From Brucella cytisi (GTDB taxonomy: Bacteria; Pseudomonadota; Alphaproteobacteria; Rhizobiales; Rhizobiaceae): 64,000 nucleotides of DNA. A program made the translations under genes and the position numbers. The stretch covers positions 186,001 through 250,000 of the forward strand of contig JAAVLQ010000003.1 of the NCBI GenBank assembly GCA_012103075.1. Reading direction: 5' to 3'. The notes beneath the pieces were generated by a model. That model saw only the letters and a program-made list of their open reading frames with translations, had not been told where the DNA came from and did not search any database. This document shows, piece after piece, positions 20,791 to 32,279 of the stretch; the first letter of the stretch is position 1, and every line of letters starts with the position of its first letter.

Positions 20791-22964
20791 ATGCCGCAAG
20801 CCCTGACTGTATCGAGTTCCACCCGCTGGCTAGAGTTTGGCACGACCGGGGAAAGATTGGGATGCGGAAGACGCTGCCGACACGGAAACGATGCTCTCTT
20901 CGCTTCATCTGATCCGGGCATTCGAAGAAGCAGTCCTCGAGCTTGCAAATGAGGGGCTTGTTCACGGCCCGGCCCATTCCTCTATTGGCGGAGGGTGGGG
21001 CGGTCGGCTCTATCCTGCCCCTTAGGACCGACGATCAGATCAACGGCTCTCACCGCGGACATCATCAATTTCTTTCAAAGGCCCTGAACTATGTTGCCCC
21101 TGATGGCCTGCCTGTCGGTATGGCATTTAACGGTTCCATCCGTTCTCTTCTTCGCCGTTCCCTTGCCGAAATCATGGGCCTCGCGGAAGGGTTCTGTGGC
21201 GGTCGCGGCGGATCCATGCATCTGCGATGGCAGGCCGCAGGGGCACTGGGCACCAATGCCATTGTCGGCGGAGGCGTGCCACTGGCTGCGGGCGCCGCTT
21301 TCGCTCACAAACAGTCGGGATCAGACGCGGTCGCGGTGAGCTATTTTGGCGACGGTGCGATAAATATCGGTTCGGTTCTGGAGACGATGAACCTTGCTGC
21401 AGCCCGGCGTCTGCCCTTGTGCTTCTTTATCGAGAACAACCGTTATGCGGTCGCGACAAACATTGAAGAATCAACGGCAGAAACGCGTCTGGCTGCGCGC
21501 GGACAGGCCTTCGCCATTCCCTCCCCGCACGTTGACGGAATGGATCCGCTGGCGGTCAATCTTGCAATGAAAGAAGCACTTGCGCATATGCGCGCCGGAA
21601 ATGGTCCAGCTATCATCGAAGCCGATGTTTACCGCTATTTCCACCAGAACGGTTCCTTTCCCGGCTCTGCCTTTGGTTATAGAACCAGAGAGGAAGAGGA
21701 AAGCTGGCGGGCGAAGGATCCGCTGGATCGCGTAGCACGAGAGATGATGGCGCGTGGCCTTGTCAACCAGACTGGTATCGACGGGCTGAGAGCGCGTTGC
21801 AAACAGATCATGCAAGACGTGGCGGAAGAACTGACGGATCGCGTCGACAACCGTCGCATTATCAAAACGGGTTTGTGGCCGAAGCCGGACTTTTGCGATG
21901 TAGGTATACGTAGCGATGGATCCGAATTGTCCGACCTGCAATATGTCGAGAAATCGAACTTCACCGGCGAGATCGAACAACGCAAGTTCGTCGACGTCAT
22001 TGCTGATGTGCTGGACCGGCGCATGGAATTGGACGAAGGCATCGTTATCCCGGGCGAGGATATTCACCGTCTGAAAGGTGGAACCAACGGTGCTACCCGT
22101 GGCCTCAAGGCGAAATATCCTGATCGCACCCTCGGGACGCCAATCAGCGAGAATGCCTTCATGGGCCTTGCTGGTGGGCTTGCGATGGACGGGCGGTATC
22201 GTCCGATCATTGAGTTCATGTATCCGGACTTCATGTGGGTTGCGGCGGATCAGGTGTTCAATCAGGTCGGCAAGGCGCGTCACATGTTTGGAGGTGACAT
22301 GGCGGTTCCTCTTGTCCTGCGCACGAAGATCGCAATCGGTACGGGTTATGGTTCTCAACATTCCATGGACCCTGCAGGCATTTTTGCCACCTCGCCGGGC
22401 TGGAGAATTATCGCTCCGTCCACTCCATTTGACTATGTCGGGCTGATGAACACCGCGTTGGCGTCGAATGATCCGGTTCTGGTGATAGAGCATGTCGATC
22501 TTTATCAGACAATGGGCCCGGCACCGGTCGGAGATCTTGATTATTTCATTCCCTTTGGGAAAGCGTCGGTGCGCCGGAGCGGATCTGCTGTGACGATACT
22601 GACTTATTCCGCTATGGTGCAGGCAACGCTTGATGCCGTAGAGGAAGCAGGCCTTGATGCCGAGGTCGTCGATCTGCGATGCCTCGATCGTGCCAGCATC
22701 GATTGGGAAACCATCACTGAAAGTGTGAAGAAAACCAACATCGTTATGATCGTCGAGCAGGGGCCGCGTGGATCCTCCTATGGCGCATGGCTTTCAGATG
22801 AAATCCAGCGTCGATTGTTCGACTGGCTCGATCATCCTGTCGAGCGGGTCAGTGGGCGCGAAGCTTCTCCTTCAATCTCCAAAATTCTCGAACGGGCCGC
22901 CTATGCCGGGCGAGAAGAGATTGCGGCTTCACTGGCTACCCTGCCGGAGCGACATCATGCCTGA
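20791..22964 (+). CDS. Fused E1 alpha-beta subunit of a 2-oxoacid dehydrogenase complex (TPP-dependent), two frameshifts
   Basis: About 725 residues, joining in one chain the two E1 subunits that are usually separate. The ATG at 20791 follows AGAGGAAGAA. The N-terminal helices (TMLSSLHLIRAFEEAVLELA) are recovered in another frame from about 20850 to 20995. The alpha half has the TPP motif YFGDGAINIGSVLETMN to IENNRYAVAT (GDG...NN) and GRGGSMHL. The beta half starts near residue 370, with RPIIEFMYPDFMWVAADQV, GYGSQHSMDPAGIFATSPGW and AEVVDLRCLDRASIDWETI. It decarboxylates a 2-oxoacid and passes the acyl group to E2, the next gene. No E3 gene is present here. Acetoin, branched-chain or another oxoacid are all possible substrates. 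Confidence 0.88.
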
Positions 22965-24227
22965 GTTTATGGTCATGCCATCCGTCGTGGCCAATGCGCG
23001 CGATGGCACCATTGCCCGCTGGTTGAAGATCGAGGGAGATGCCGTTGCTGCAGGCGAGGCTTTTGCCGAAATCGAGACGGACAAGGCCGTCATCGAAATT
23101 TCCAGCCCAAAAACCGGGCGCGTTGCCCGCATATTGCATGGAGACGGTTCAACAGTAGCGGTTGAGACACCTATCGGTATTCTGATGAATGATGGCGACA
23201 CCGAGACTGATGTAGCACAGCTCCTCTCAACCTCCGTGTCTGCAATACCTGCACAGCATGAAGCGGTAATCGTTGATGCGAAGACAGCGCCGATAGTGGA
23301 TATGCCGGGCAGAGATGTGAAGTGCCGTCAATTTGCCAGCCCGCTTGCACGCAGGCTTGCGCACGAAAAGGGAATTCTGCTCTCCGATATCAAGGGTACG
23401 GGACCACACGGGCGTATTCTTCGCGGCGATGTTGAGGGCTTGGAAGCAACCGTACGTTCGGTCTCTTCCCCGACCGTTCCCGTCACCCGGTACGCCACGG
23501 TAACAAACGAAAATGTAGCAGTTCCCCGACCGAACGAGGTGGTGATCCCGCATGTTGCCATCCCGCATTCCGCCATGCGGCGGACTATCGCCCAGCGTCT
23601 GAGTGAGTCTAAACGGACGATCCCACATTTTCACCTGCATGCTCAAATCGTTGTCGATGCGCTGCTTGAGCTTCGAAAACAGATCAATGCTATGCGTCCC
23701 GCAGAAGCTCGGCTCTCTGTTACCGACTTTCTCGTCAAGGCAGCCGCCGCGGCATTTGGCCGTGTTCCTGCCAGCAATGTCATCTGGACTGAAGATGCTC
23801 TTCTTAACCTGCAACGAACGGATATTTGCGTTGCTGTTGCCACTGATGGCGGGTTGATCACGCCGGTGATCAAGGATGCTGGCAAAAATCGCTGTCCATA
23901 ATTTCCAATGAGATATCCAGTCTCGCGCTGAGGGCCCGCAATGGTACGTTAAAGCCCGCGGAATATCTTGGCGGTTCGTTCACCATCAGCAATCTCGGCA
24001 TGTACGGGTGAGTGACTTCTCTGCCATTATCAATCCTCCACAAGCTGCAATTCTGGCTGTCGGCGCGATTGAAGAACGGATTGTATCTCGGGACAGCGGC
24101 CGTAGACGCCCGCGTAATGCGCGTGACGCTTTCACTGGATCATCGGGCGATAGATGGGGCGTTGGGAGCGCAATGGCTGTCCAGCTTCAAGGAGCTTCTT
24201 CAGGACCCGATGCAAATTCTCGTCTGA
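22957..24227 (+). CDS. E2 dihydrolipoamide acyltransferase, about three frameshifts
   Basis: About 425 residues. The ATG overlaps the end of the E1 gene by 8 bases. Lipoyl domain: MPEFMVMPSVVANARDGTIA with the lipoylated lysine in EIETDKAVIEISSP. The peripheral-subunit binding domain is SPLARRLAHEKGILLSDIKG to GPHGRILRGDVEG. The catalytic domain starts at PHSAMRRTIAQRLSESKRTI. Frame changes near 23885, near 24010 and near 24080 break the end, but ISNLGMYG and the active-site signature LSLDHRAIDGALGAQW are present, and the chain ends at 24227. It forms the core of the complex whose E1 lies upstream. Confidence 0.88.
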
Positions 24228-24293
24228 AACGAATACCTCGTCACAAGATTAATGCAGGGCGAGCAATGATCATAAAAAGAGAGGAACAGTATA

Positions 24294-25333
24294 ATGAACA
24301 AATATGGGAAGATGTTTCTGGCAACGGGCATCGCGATTGCAGCTTGCCTTTGTGGTGCCCATGCTCGCGATCTGACTGTTGTCGGCTTTGGCGGCGCGAT
24401 CCGGGACGCTTTTCGTGAAGCCTATTTCACGCCCTACGCCAAGGAAAAGGGCATCAAGGTGCTCGAAGACACAACGAATGGCGGCCTTGCCAAGCAGAAG
24501 GCAATGGTTGACGCGGGAAATGTTACCGGGACGTCATGCAGATGGAGGACGACGAGGTCACCATGGCGTGCGAACAGGGGCTGCTCGAGAATATTGACTG
24601 GTCGAACAAATCCCACGCGGATGAAATAGATCCCAGTCAGTTCAAGGAATGCGCTGTTGGCGCTCTGAGCTGGGCCAATATTCTGACCTATGACAAGACC
24701 GGGCTGACGGATGGGCCCGGGAACTGGGCCGATTTCTGGAACGTGGAAAAATGGCCGGGCAAGCGCGGTTTGCGCAAGACTGCGAAATTGACCATGGAAG
24801 TAGCCTTGATGGCAGACGGCGTGCCACCATCGGAAGTTTACAGCGTGATTGCCACGAAGGAAGGTCAGGACAGAGCCTTCGCCAAGCTCGATGAACTGAA
24901 GCCACACATCCAGTGGTGGGAGAGTGGGGCCCAGCCGCAGGAATGGCTCTCTTCAGGCGATGTCGTCATGACAACGGCCTATAATGGTCGCGTCGACAAT
25001 GCCCAGAAAGAAGGGAAGGACTTCGCGATCGTCTGGGACGGACAGATAAACTCGACCGAGTTCTGGGCCATCATGAAGGGCACTCCGAACCTCAATGAAG
25101 CAACGTCTTTCGTTGAATTCATGATGTCGAAAGAGCCACAGACAACCTTTGCCAACAGTATCGCCTACGGCGTCAGCAACATCAAAGCCATGGAAGCCCT
25201 TTCTTCGGAACGGTTGGCGAAACTCCCGTCTGCCCCAGAAAATCTCAAGAACGCGGTACGTTTCAACTCCGAGTTCTGGATTGATCACGGTGAGGAACTG
25301 GCGGAACGTTTCGCCAGCTGGGTTGCCCAGTAA
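24294..25333 (+). CDS. PotD/PotF-like periplasmic binding protein of an ABC importer, one frameshift
   Basis: About 347 residues of periplasmic-binding type 2 fold. A signal peptide is clear (KMFLATGIAIAACLCGAHA). The mature start DLTVVGFGGAIRDAFREAYF is typical of the spermidine/putrescine group. The frame changes near 24525, after which ADFWNVEKWPGKRGLRKTA and the pocket region VVMTTAYNGRV are seen. Relatives bind polyamines, 2-aminoethylphosphonate or other small cations and acids. Two permeases and, further on, an ATPase complete the transporter. A hairpin after the stop may set the excess of binding protein over permease. Confidence 0.87.
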
Positions 25334-25357
25334 GCCGTCTGGGTAGTGGTAAAGGCC

Positions 25358-25383
25358 ATGCCGGCCTGTTTTCCGCCGGCATG
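25358..25383 (+). promoter_or_regulatory. Intercistronic hairpin after the binding-protein gene
   Basis: CATGCCGGC and GCCGGCATG form a perfect 9-base stem with an 8-base loop, 25 bases after the binding-protein stop and 22 bases before the chosen permease start. No T run follows, so it looks like an mRNA-stabilising or attenuating element rather than a full terminator. Confidence 0.55.
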
Positions 25384-25404
25384 GTTCATGGAGGCATGGT
25401 TCTG

Positions 25405-26670
25405 ATGACCTTGATCGATGAAGATACCGCCACGACCGGGGCAACTCGCCGGGAATGGGGGCGTGCCGGCAGACGGCGGCGCATGGTCTCCTTACTGCTG
25501 GTGGCACCACTCCTGTTCTATGTACTGATAACATTTATGCTGCCGATCGGCATGATGCTCTATAAGGCGGTTGAAAATGTTGAGCTGACGCAGGCTCTAC
25601 CAGACACCGTGGCTGAATTGTCCCGCTGGACGGCGAGCGATTCAGCGGGGTTGCCTCCGGATGTTGTCTTCACGACTTTCGTGAATGAAATTTCCAGTGC
25701 TCCGCGCAATCTCGTCGCTGAGGCAGCCCGACGCTTGAACTACGAGGAGAGCGGTTACCGAACGCTACTCACCAGCACCGTTCGCAAGTTGCGTAAGCTG
25801 CCGGACAATCTCGGTGCGGACGGTGCGGCACGCCGTTTTCTGACCGATATCGACAAGAGGTGGGAAGAGCCGGCCTACTGGCACGCCATGAAACGAGCGT
25901 CGCCTGCCTACACGCCTTACTACATGCTTGCCGCCGTAGACCTTGCCATCGATGACGGCGGTAATGTGGTACAGGCGCCTCAAGAGCAGCGGACCTATAT
26001 CGATATCCTCTTTCGAACGCTCAAGACCGCAGCTGTCGTTACTCTGGTTTGCGCTCTGCTCGGTTATCCGCTTGCCAATCTGATGGTCAGCGCTCCGAGA
26101 TTTCTTTCGATCGCGCTTATCATCGCTGTGATGTTGCCGTTCTGGACATCGCTATTGGCTCGTACCTCTGCCCGGATCGTGCTGCTTCAACGCGAGGGGC
26201 TTGTCAACTCCTTGTTTGGCTGGCTCGGCCTGATCCGCCAGCCTCTGGAGCTGATCTTCAACACCACCGGGCTTTATATTGTGATGATCCACATGATGCT
26301 GCCCTTCATGGTCCTGCCTCTTTACTCCACAATGAAGGGCATTCCTCCTCATTTCATGCGGGCTTCTGCCTCTCTCGGGGCACATCCGGTCCGTGGCTTT
26401 CTCAATGTCTATTTGCCGATGACGCTGCCGGGCGTTGGAGCGGGTGTGCTGCTGACCTTCATTGTGACAGCCGGCTACTATATCACACCTTCGCTGGTCG
26501 CCAGTGCACGCGACCAGATGCTCGGCTATTTCATAGCCTTCTTTGCCAACACCACCATCAACTGGGGCATGGCGTCCGCGCTTGGGATCGTGCTGTTGCT
26601 GTGCACGGTTGCGGTCTACTCACTTGCCGCCCGCACGGTGGGCGTGCGTCAGCTTGCGGGACTAAAGTGA
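25405..26670 (+). CDS. PotB-like ABC importer permease with a long periplasmic insertion
   Basis: About 421 residues, intact. I choose the ATG at 25405 because GGAGG lies 9 bases before it; the upstream ATG at 25381 falls inside the hairpin stem. One transmembrane helix (SLLLVAPLLFYVLITFMLPI) is followed by some 150 soluble residues, then five helices and the inner-membrane loop ASASLGAHPVRGFLNVYLP that contacts the ATPase. The long insertion between the first and second helix is common in this PotB/YdcU-like subgroup. It works with the permease that follows. Confidence 0.9.
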   Translation: MTLIDEDTATTGATRREWGRAGRRRRMVSLLLVAPLLFYVLITFMLPIGMMLYKAVENVELTQALPDTVAELSRWTASDSAGLPPDVVFTTFVNEISSAPRNLVAEAARRLNYEESGYRTLLTSTVRKLRKLPDNLGADGAARRFLTDIDKRWEEPAYWHAMKRASPAYTPYYMLAAVDLAIDDGGNVVQAPQEQRTYIDILFRTLKTAAVVTLVCALLGYPLANLMVSAPRFLSIALIIAVMLPFWTSLLARTSARIVLLQREGLVNSLFGWLGLIRQPLELIFNTTGLYIVMIHMMLPFMVLPLYSTMKGIPPHFMRASASLGAHPVRGFLNVYLPMTLPGVGAGVLLTFIVTAGYYITPSLVASARDQMLGYFIAFFANTTINWGMASALGIVLLLCTVAVYSLAARTVGVRQLAGLK

Positions 26671-26678
26671 GGTCGCCA

Positions 26679-27489
26679 ATGCCATATCATCGTCAAGCAA
26701 GGATCATACGGACACTCTACTACAGCTTTGGCGTGGCTATGATACTCTTTTTGGTTGTTCCACTCATTGCTATTATCCCTCTATCCTTCAGTTCCGGCAG
26801 TTTTCTTTCCTATCCGCTGCCGGGTGTGTCTCTACAATGGTACGAGCGGGTGTTTGAGAATGGCCCATGGCTGTCATCGCTCTGGAACAGTATGATCATC
26901 GGTTCGGTGTCGACTGTTGCCGCAACTATTCTGGGTACACTGGCTGCATACGCCTTTGCCCGCCGCGATTTGCCCATGCCAACCGCGATCCGGGCTTTCT
27001 CATCGCACCAATGATCGTTCCGCCTGTCATCAGCGGGCTCGGAATGTATTTCCTGATGGCTAAGTTCGGTCTCACCGCCAGCATGCACGGGTTATCATCG
27101 CGCATACAGTCCTATCCGCACCTTTCGTACTGATCACCGTTACCGCCACTCTACAAGGCTTCGACATGGGACTGCTGCGCGCTGCGGCAAGTCTTGGCGC
27201 TTCACCTTTCAAAGCCTTTATGACGGTCCTTGTTCCGGTCATTGCTCCGGGTATCATCTCGGGAGCGCTCTTCGCTTTCATGACCTCGTTCGATGAAGTC
27301 GTCGTGACACTCTTCCTTGCTGGTCCCGGCCAACGAACGCTTCCCTTGAAAATGTTCGAGGGACTTCGCGACAATATCGAACCGTCCATTCTTGCCATGG
27401 CAACGTTCCTCATGATCGTCGCCACCCTTAGCCTCACCGCCGCGCTATTCCTCGTGAACCGCAATGCCAGAAATCTCGGAAAGGCATAA
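26679..27489 (+). CDS. PotC-like ABC importer permease, two frameshifts
   Basis: About 270 residues starting MPYHRQARIIRTLYYSFGVA, 9 bases after the previous gene. Helix 1 is MILFLVVPLIAIIPLSFS. Frame changes near 26990 and 27090 separate three segments: ILGTLAAYAFARRDLPMPTA, then LIAPMIVPPVISGLGMYFLM, then the ATPase-contact loop RAAASLGASPFKAFMTVLVP and SFDEVVVTLFLAGPGQRTLP. These are the standard PotC family features. Partner of the PotB-like permease. Confidence 0.88.
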
Positions 27490-27490
27490 T

Positions 27491-28508
27491 ATGACCACAG
27501 AAAACAATGTCCACATTCCTAACCCACAGGCAGGCGTTGCATTCATTGACGGCCGCTACATGCCGGTCGCCGAAGCTAGTATTCCAATTCTTGATCGCGG
27601 CTTCGTGCGTTCCGACGCCACCTATGACGTCGCACATGTATGGAAAGGGCGCTTCTTCCGTCTCGATGACCATATCGAACGGTTCTTTGCCTCCATGCGC
27701 GGGCTTCGCATGTCACTCCCTTATACGCATGAACAGATCGCCGAAATCCTCATCGAATGCGTCAGCTTGAGCGGTTTGCGCGATTCCTATGTACAGATGA
27801 CATGCACTCGGGGAATGCCACCGGCTGGCAGCCGTGATCCGCGTCTTTGTACCCAGCGTTTTTATGCTTTTGCCACGCCTTTTGTCTGGATTGCGAATGA
27901 CGATCAGCGCCGGCAGGAGTTCCCATGATTGTCAGCTCGGTTCATCGTATTGCATCGCAGGCCGTGGACCCACGCATCAAGAACTTCCATTGGCTCGACC
28001 TCACAATGGGCATCTTTGAAGCCTACGACAGGGATGCTTTCGTGGCCGTCCTGCGTGATGGTGACGGCAACATCACCGAAGGCGCGGGCTTCAACCTGTT
28101 CGTTGTCAAGAATAATGTTCTCTGCACACCAGAGAGTGGTGTTTTCGAAGGCATGACCCGACGCACAGTCCGGAACTGTGTGAGCAATTGCAATTACGTT
28201 GCGAGGTCCGTCCGGTAGCCATTGATGAGGTTGTGGGTGCAGACGAAATCTTCATGACCAGTACGGCTGGTGGCATCATGCCGGTGACCACAATTGACGG
28301 CAAGACAGTAGGTGACGGCAAGCCCGGTCCGCTAACACGTCGACTGCACGATATTTACTGGCAGAAACAGGAAGACGGGTGGCTCGCAACTGAAGTGCCT
28401 TACAGGGGATTGATACCGCGCAGACAATACTTCTCACCGGTACGCAAAACCAGAGAATATGTACCAGCCGTACGAAAGGTCATTCATGGAAACCGGCAAA
28501 ATCGTTGA
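27491..28508 (+). CDS. Class IV aminotransferase (BCAT/D-amino acid/R-amine type), about two frameshifts
   Basis: Up to 340 residues; the natural end may be near 28420, after a GWLATEVPY segment, since the remaining tail overlaps the next gene and looks unnatural. N-terminal features are GVAFIDGRYMPVAEASIPIL and LDRGFVRSDATYDVAHVWKG with the usual dimer loop. The PLP lysine is in DPRIKNFHWLDLTMGI, and NITEGAGFNLFVV is the fold IV cofactor motif. Frame changes lie near 27915 and 28175; then EIFMTSTAGGIMPVTTIDG completes the cofactor-binding end. It resembles the branched-chain/(R)-amine transaminase side of fold IV. It may supply the oxoacid used by the E1/E2 complex, which is inference. Confidence 0.85.
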
Positions 28509-29574
28509 ATTCGTCGGCGTGCAGAAAACCTATGACGGACGAACCGTTGTTATCGAGAACCTGAACCTGTCGGTGAATCAGGGAGAGTTTCTGACTCTTC
28601 TCGGCGGGTCCGGTTCCGGTAAAACAACAACGCTGATGATGCTTGCCGGATTCGAAACTCCCACTCGAGGTCATATTCTGGTCAAGGGAAGCCGATTGAA
28701 CACTTGCCGCCGCACCGCCGGGGCATCGGCGTAGTCTTTCAGAATTATGCTTTGTTTCCCAACATGACGGTAGCGCAAAATCTGGCTTATCCGCTGCGCA
28801 TGCGAAAGATGAGCAAGCCCGAAATACAGATCAAGGTGGATAAAGCCATCGAGATGGTTCGCCCGGAGGGAATGCAAAACCGCCGACCAAGCGAGCTTTC
28901 CGGTGGGCAACAGCAGCGTGTTGCACTTGCTCGCGCTCTCGTCTTTGAGCCGAGCCTGATTCTGATGGACGAACCGCTTGGAGCGCTAGACAAGACGCTG
29001 CGCGAACACATGCAGTATGAAATCAAGCAAATTCATCGGGATTTGGGTGTTACGATGGTCTATGTCACGCACGACCAGTCCGAAGCGCTTGCCATGTCGG
29101 ACCGCATTGCCATTTTCGAGCGCGGTTCGGTCGTTCAGATCGCCAGCCCGCAAGAGTTATACGAGCAGCCGGCAAATGTCTTCGTGGCGGGCTTTATTGG
29201 TGAAAACAACATCATCTCCGGACAATCGGAAGGGATGGATGAGCGGGGTTGTGGAACCATCCGTCTCGATTGCGGCCAGACAGTGTCGGCGCATCTTTCC
29301 TCCGAGGTTTGCCAATACCGGCACCCCTGTGAAGATAGCCGTTCGACCCGAGCATCTTGTGATCGGCACAGCGGCGCAAAGCCGGACCAATCAGTGCAAG
29401 GGAACGGTCATAGACACTACTTACCTTGGCGATCATTTGCGTGCACTGGTGGATATGGGGCGTGGGCAAACGATGGTGGTACGCAAGCCACTTCTGGATT
29501 TCACCACGAGACCGGCGGCGGGCGATCAAATTCTAATCGGTTGGAACGAGAGTGACGGACGAACCTTCTTGTAG
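28486..29574 (+). CDS. PotA-like ABC ATPase, about two frameshifts
   Basis: About 362 residues. The ATG at 28486 follows GAAAGGT and overlaps the end of the previous frame. Walker A is GGSGSGKTTT, the signature ELSGGQQQRVALARAL, Walker B LILMDEPLGALD and the switch His in VYVTHDQSEAL. Frame changes near 28700 and 29290; the C-terminal TOBE regulatory domain continues in the next frame as VKIAVRPEHLVIG and ends NESDGRTFL. Completes the PotFGHI-like importer with the binding protein and two permeases upstream. Confidence 0.9.
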
Positions 29575-29692
29575 GCACCGGCTCAACTTTGAACAGGATT
29601 CTCGAGTGCGCCATAACCGGAGCCGACCTTATTGATGCAATGGGGTGAGCAGGGGCGGGGAGCGCTTCTCACATTCAAATCAGGAGTTTAAA

Positions 29693-30575
29693 ATGGCTTC
29701 GACGACTGGCACAGTAGGAGTGTCCAAACCGAACAGCTTCGAACCGTCGAATGAAATCGTTGCAATGCTAAAGGAGCGTGCACAGTTTATTCGTCTTGAA
29801 ACCGTTCGTCTCATCGAGATCGCAAGAACGGGTCATTACACGTCGGTATTTTCTGCGGCGGAGATATTCGCCGTACTTTATTACGACGTTTTGCGTATCC
29901 GACGTGGCGAACCGAATTGGGCTTCCGGGATCGTTTCACAATTGGTAAGGGTCACGCCGCGGTTGGTCTGTTTCCGATCTATGCGGATCTCGACTTTTTC
30001 CCGAAAGACTGGCTCGACAACTATACCCGTCTTGGCAGCCCGCTCGGCGATCATCCCGATATGCGTAAAGTTCCCGGTGTGGATTTTTCATCCGGTTCGA
30101 TTGGTCATGCGCTTTCCAATGGACTTGGTATGGTCGGCGCAGCGATGGACAGGCGAAGATTACAAGGTCTTCTGTATGATGGGCGATGGGGAAATGCAGG
30201 AAGGCGGGTATGGGAAGCCGCCATCAGTGCTGCCCATCACAAGACGCGCAACCTGATCGCTATCATTGACCGGAACGGATATCAGCTGGACGGCAAGGTG
30301 GATGACGTCATGACCATCGAGCCTTTGGATGAAAAGTGGCGTGCCTTCGGTTGGGAAGTCCATGTCGTTGACGGGCATGACGTAGCAGCGACAACTGAAC
30401 TTCTGCGGCGAATACGCGCCGACAACGAGCGCCGGGTTCCTTGTTGCATTATAGCGGGACGGTCAAGGGCAGGGGCGTATCTTATATGGAAAACGAACCG
30501 GGCTGGCATCTTGGTTACCTTGATCCGTCGGATGCCGACGCCGCTATCACTGAAATCAAGTCGCGGGAGATCTGA
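29693..30575 (+). CDS. Transketolase, N-terminal (TPP-binding) subunit, about three frameshifts
   Basis: About 294 residues, the PYR/PP-split type of transketolase in which the N- and C-terminal halves are separate genes. After AGGAGTTTAAA the product starts MASTTGTVGVSKPNSF and has the helix RAQFIRLETVRLIEIA. Frame changes near 29918, 30165, 30200 and 30450 break it, but the TPP site is plain: FTIGKGHAAVGLFPIYADLD, GSIGHALSNGLGMVGAAM, then CMMGDGEMQEG and IAIIDRNGYQLDG. The end YLDPSDADAAITEIKSREI is at 30575, 2 bases before the partner's ATG. Split transketolase-like pairs are common in catabolic operons; the sugar or aldehyde substrate is unknown. Confidence 0.85.
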
Positions 30576-30577
30576 CC

Positions 30578-31557
30578 ATGAGCCGCATCCTTTCCCCAAT
30601 TCACGGCAGTATCGCGGCTTGAACGCAGTCAATCCGGGCCTCGATCATCTATCGAACGGCCTTATCGATCTCGTGAGGGCTGGACACAACGTCGTCGCAG
30701 GGTCTGCCGATCTGCAATATTCGAACGGCCTCAATCGTTTCGCATCGGTCTACCCTGATCGATATATTTCCTTCGGCATTTCTGAACAGAATATGGTGAG
30801 TGCTGCGGCTGGTATTGCGACCTGCGGCGTCACACCGTTTGTTGCCACTTTTGCTTCTTTCATCGCATTGCTCGCCTGCGAACAGATCCGCATGGACGTT
30901 GCTTATTCCGCACAGCCTGTGCGAATGATCGGCCATCACACCGGTATATCCCCGGGCTTTTACGGGACGTCGCATCACGCGACCGAAGATATAGCGACGA
31001 CGCGCTCGATTGCTGATCTCTCTGTTGTTTCGCCTGCAGACGGTGCCCAGTTGGAAGCCGCCATTCGAGCCTCGGCCGACCATGATCGTCCGATCTATTT
31101 CCGTATCGGTCGTGGTCGCGATCCAGTTGTTTACGACAAGGATACGAGATTCGTGTTCGGCAAGGCGCACGAACACATCGGGGAAGAGCTGACGATCATT
31201 GCTTGCGGTATGGCTGTGCACGGCGCGCTTGAAGCGGCCGGTGCGATGAATGCCAATGGACGCTCTGTCGGGGTGATCGATATGGCTTCGATCAAACCCC
31301 GGACCGGGATACTATTCTTTCTGCTGCTGCGCGCACGAAGAAAATAATGACGGTCGAAGAACACAACGTTCTGGGCGGGCTTGGTGCGGCTGTGGCGGAG
31401 GTTCTGGCCGATGAAGGCGCTGGAGTCAAACTCAAACGTCACGGAATCTATGACGAATACAGTCTCATTGCACCGCCGACTCATCTTTTATGCGCACTAT
31501 AAGCTGGACGGCGCTGGCATTCGCAGCGTTGCAGAACAGTTTTTGATGGCGAACTAA
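30578..31557 (+). CDS. Transketolase, C-terminal subunit, two frameshifts
   Basis: About 327 residues. The start MSRILSPIHG at 30578 needs a one-base shift within 40 bases to join GLNAVNPGLDHLSNGLIDLV. The pyrimidine-binding domain includes GSADLQYSNGLNRFASVYPD and FGISEQNMVSAAAGIATCG with the catalytic Glu in the ISEQNM motif. SFIALLACEQIRMDVAYSAQ and the transketolase C-terminal domain IIACGMAVHGALEAA follow. A second shift near 31310 restores MTVEEHNVLGGLGAAVAEVL, a very typical segment, and the chain ends at 31557. Last gene of the long plus-strand operon, immediately followed by insertion-sequence debris. Confidence 0.87.
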
Positions 31558-31712
31558 GGCGGAGCGGGATAATTTTCATTGACCCGCGTGTCGAAGATAC
31601 TTGCAAACTCAGCGTCATAGGAGACAAGTGTCGTCGGCTGTAGCGAGCCCACTTGATTGGCCTCACGTAATGCAGTCTTGATTGATAGCGAGTATAAATC
31701 GTCGGTGTTCCC

Positions 31713-32061
31713 TTACGGTTGAATCGACGTCAATATATTTGTGCGCCGCGTCTGGACATTGGCGGGCGCGCATTGCTCTTGACTGCCGTTCAGCAGACTT
31801 AACCGGAACGAACCGCGTCGTTGGCCGGATGGCCGCTTCACTAATGGCTTCACATAAGCTGGCGGGATCAATCGAACTGTATACCCCAGAGCCCCAATCT
31901 CTCGGCACCAATGATGACTGCTGGAACACGCTTCCATCGCCACCGTGCAAGCAGGCTGTTTGGCGAAGAATGGCAACAATTGCTCTCGTCATCACTGTCA
32001 CTTCCGTGGACCTGAAGACATTCTTCGCCAGTTCCAAACCAACTGTAGTAATCTCTTCCAT
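31713..32061 (-). pseudogene. IS110-family transposase remnant (N-terminal part only)
   Basis: From the ATG at 32061 the product starts MEEITTVGLELAKNVF, the DEDD-type catalytic start of IS110 transposases. After a frame change, ACTVAMEACSSSHHWCREIG and GYTVRLIPPAYVKPLVKR follow, and in a third frame FVPVKSAERQSRAMRA. The remaining two thirds, including the serine-rich C-terminal domain, are missing. With several breaks and truncation it cannot be active. Confidence 0.85.
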
Positions 32062-32239
32062 GGCCGCATCCACCTCAATGGCACTCAACGCATCTATTCT
32101 GCCACATGAAAGCCGTCGGAGGGGCGTCCATCCCATCAGAGCCGAACGCAAGTGTTGGCGACTTTAGATTTCGTCAACCAAATCGGCGCATCCTACCTTT
32201 GTCGTCTATGAGTACAGAGTTGGCGACAAAACTACAGAA

Positions 32240-32279
32240 AAAGCCCGCCCAGCAGCCGTCTTTCGCTGAGGCGGGCTTT
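32240..32279 (-). terminator. Rho-independent terminator-like hairpin
   Basis: AAAGCCCGCC and GGCGGGCTTT form a perfect 10-base stem with a 20-base loop. Read on the minus strand it ends in five Ts, and it lies 150 bases after the stop of the IS630-interrupted minus-strand gene, which it probably served. Confidence 0.65.

Noticed and set aside
21471..22493. A 340-codon minus-strand frame opposite the fused E1 gene
   Set aside because: It is the reverse shadow of strongly conserved E1 coding sequence and has no family likeness or ribosome site.
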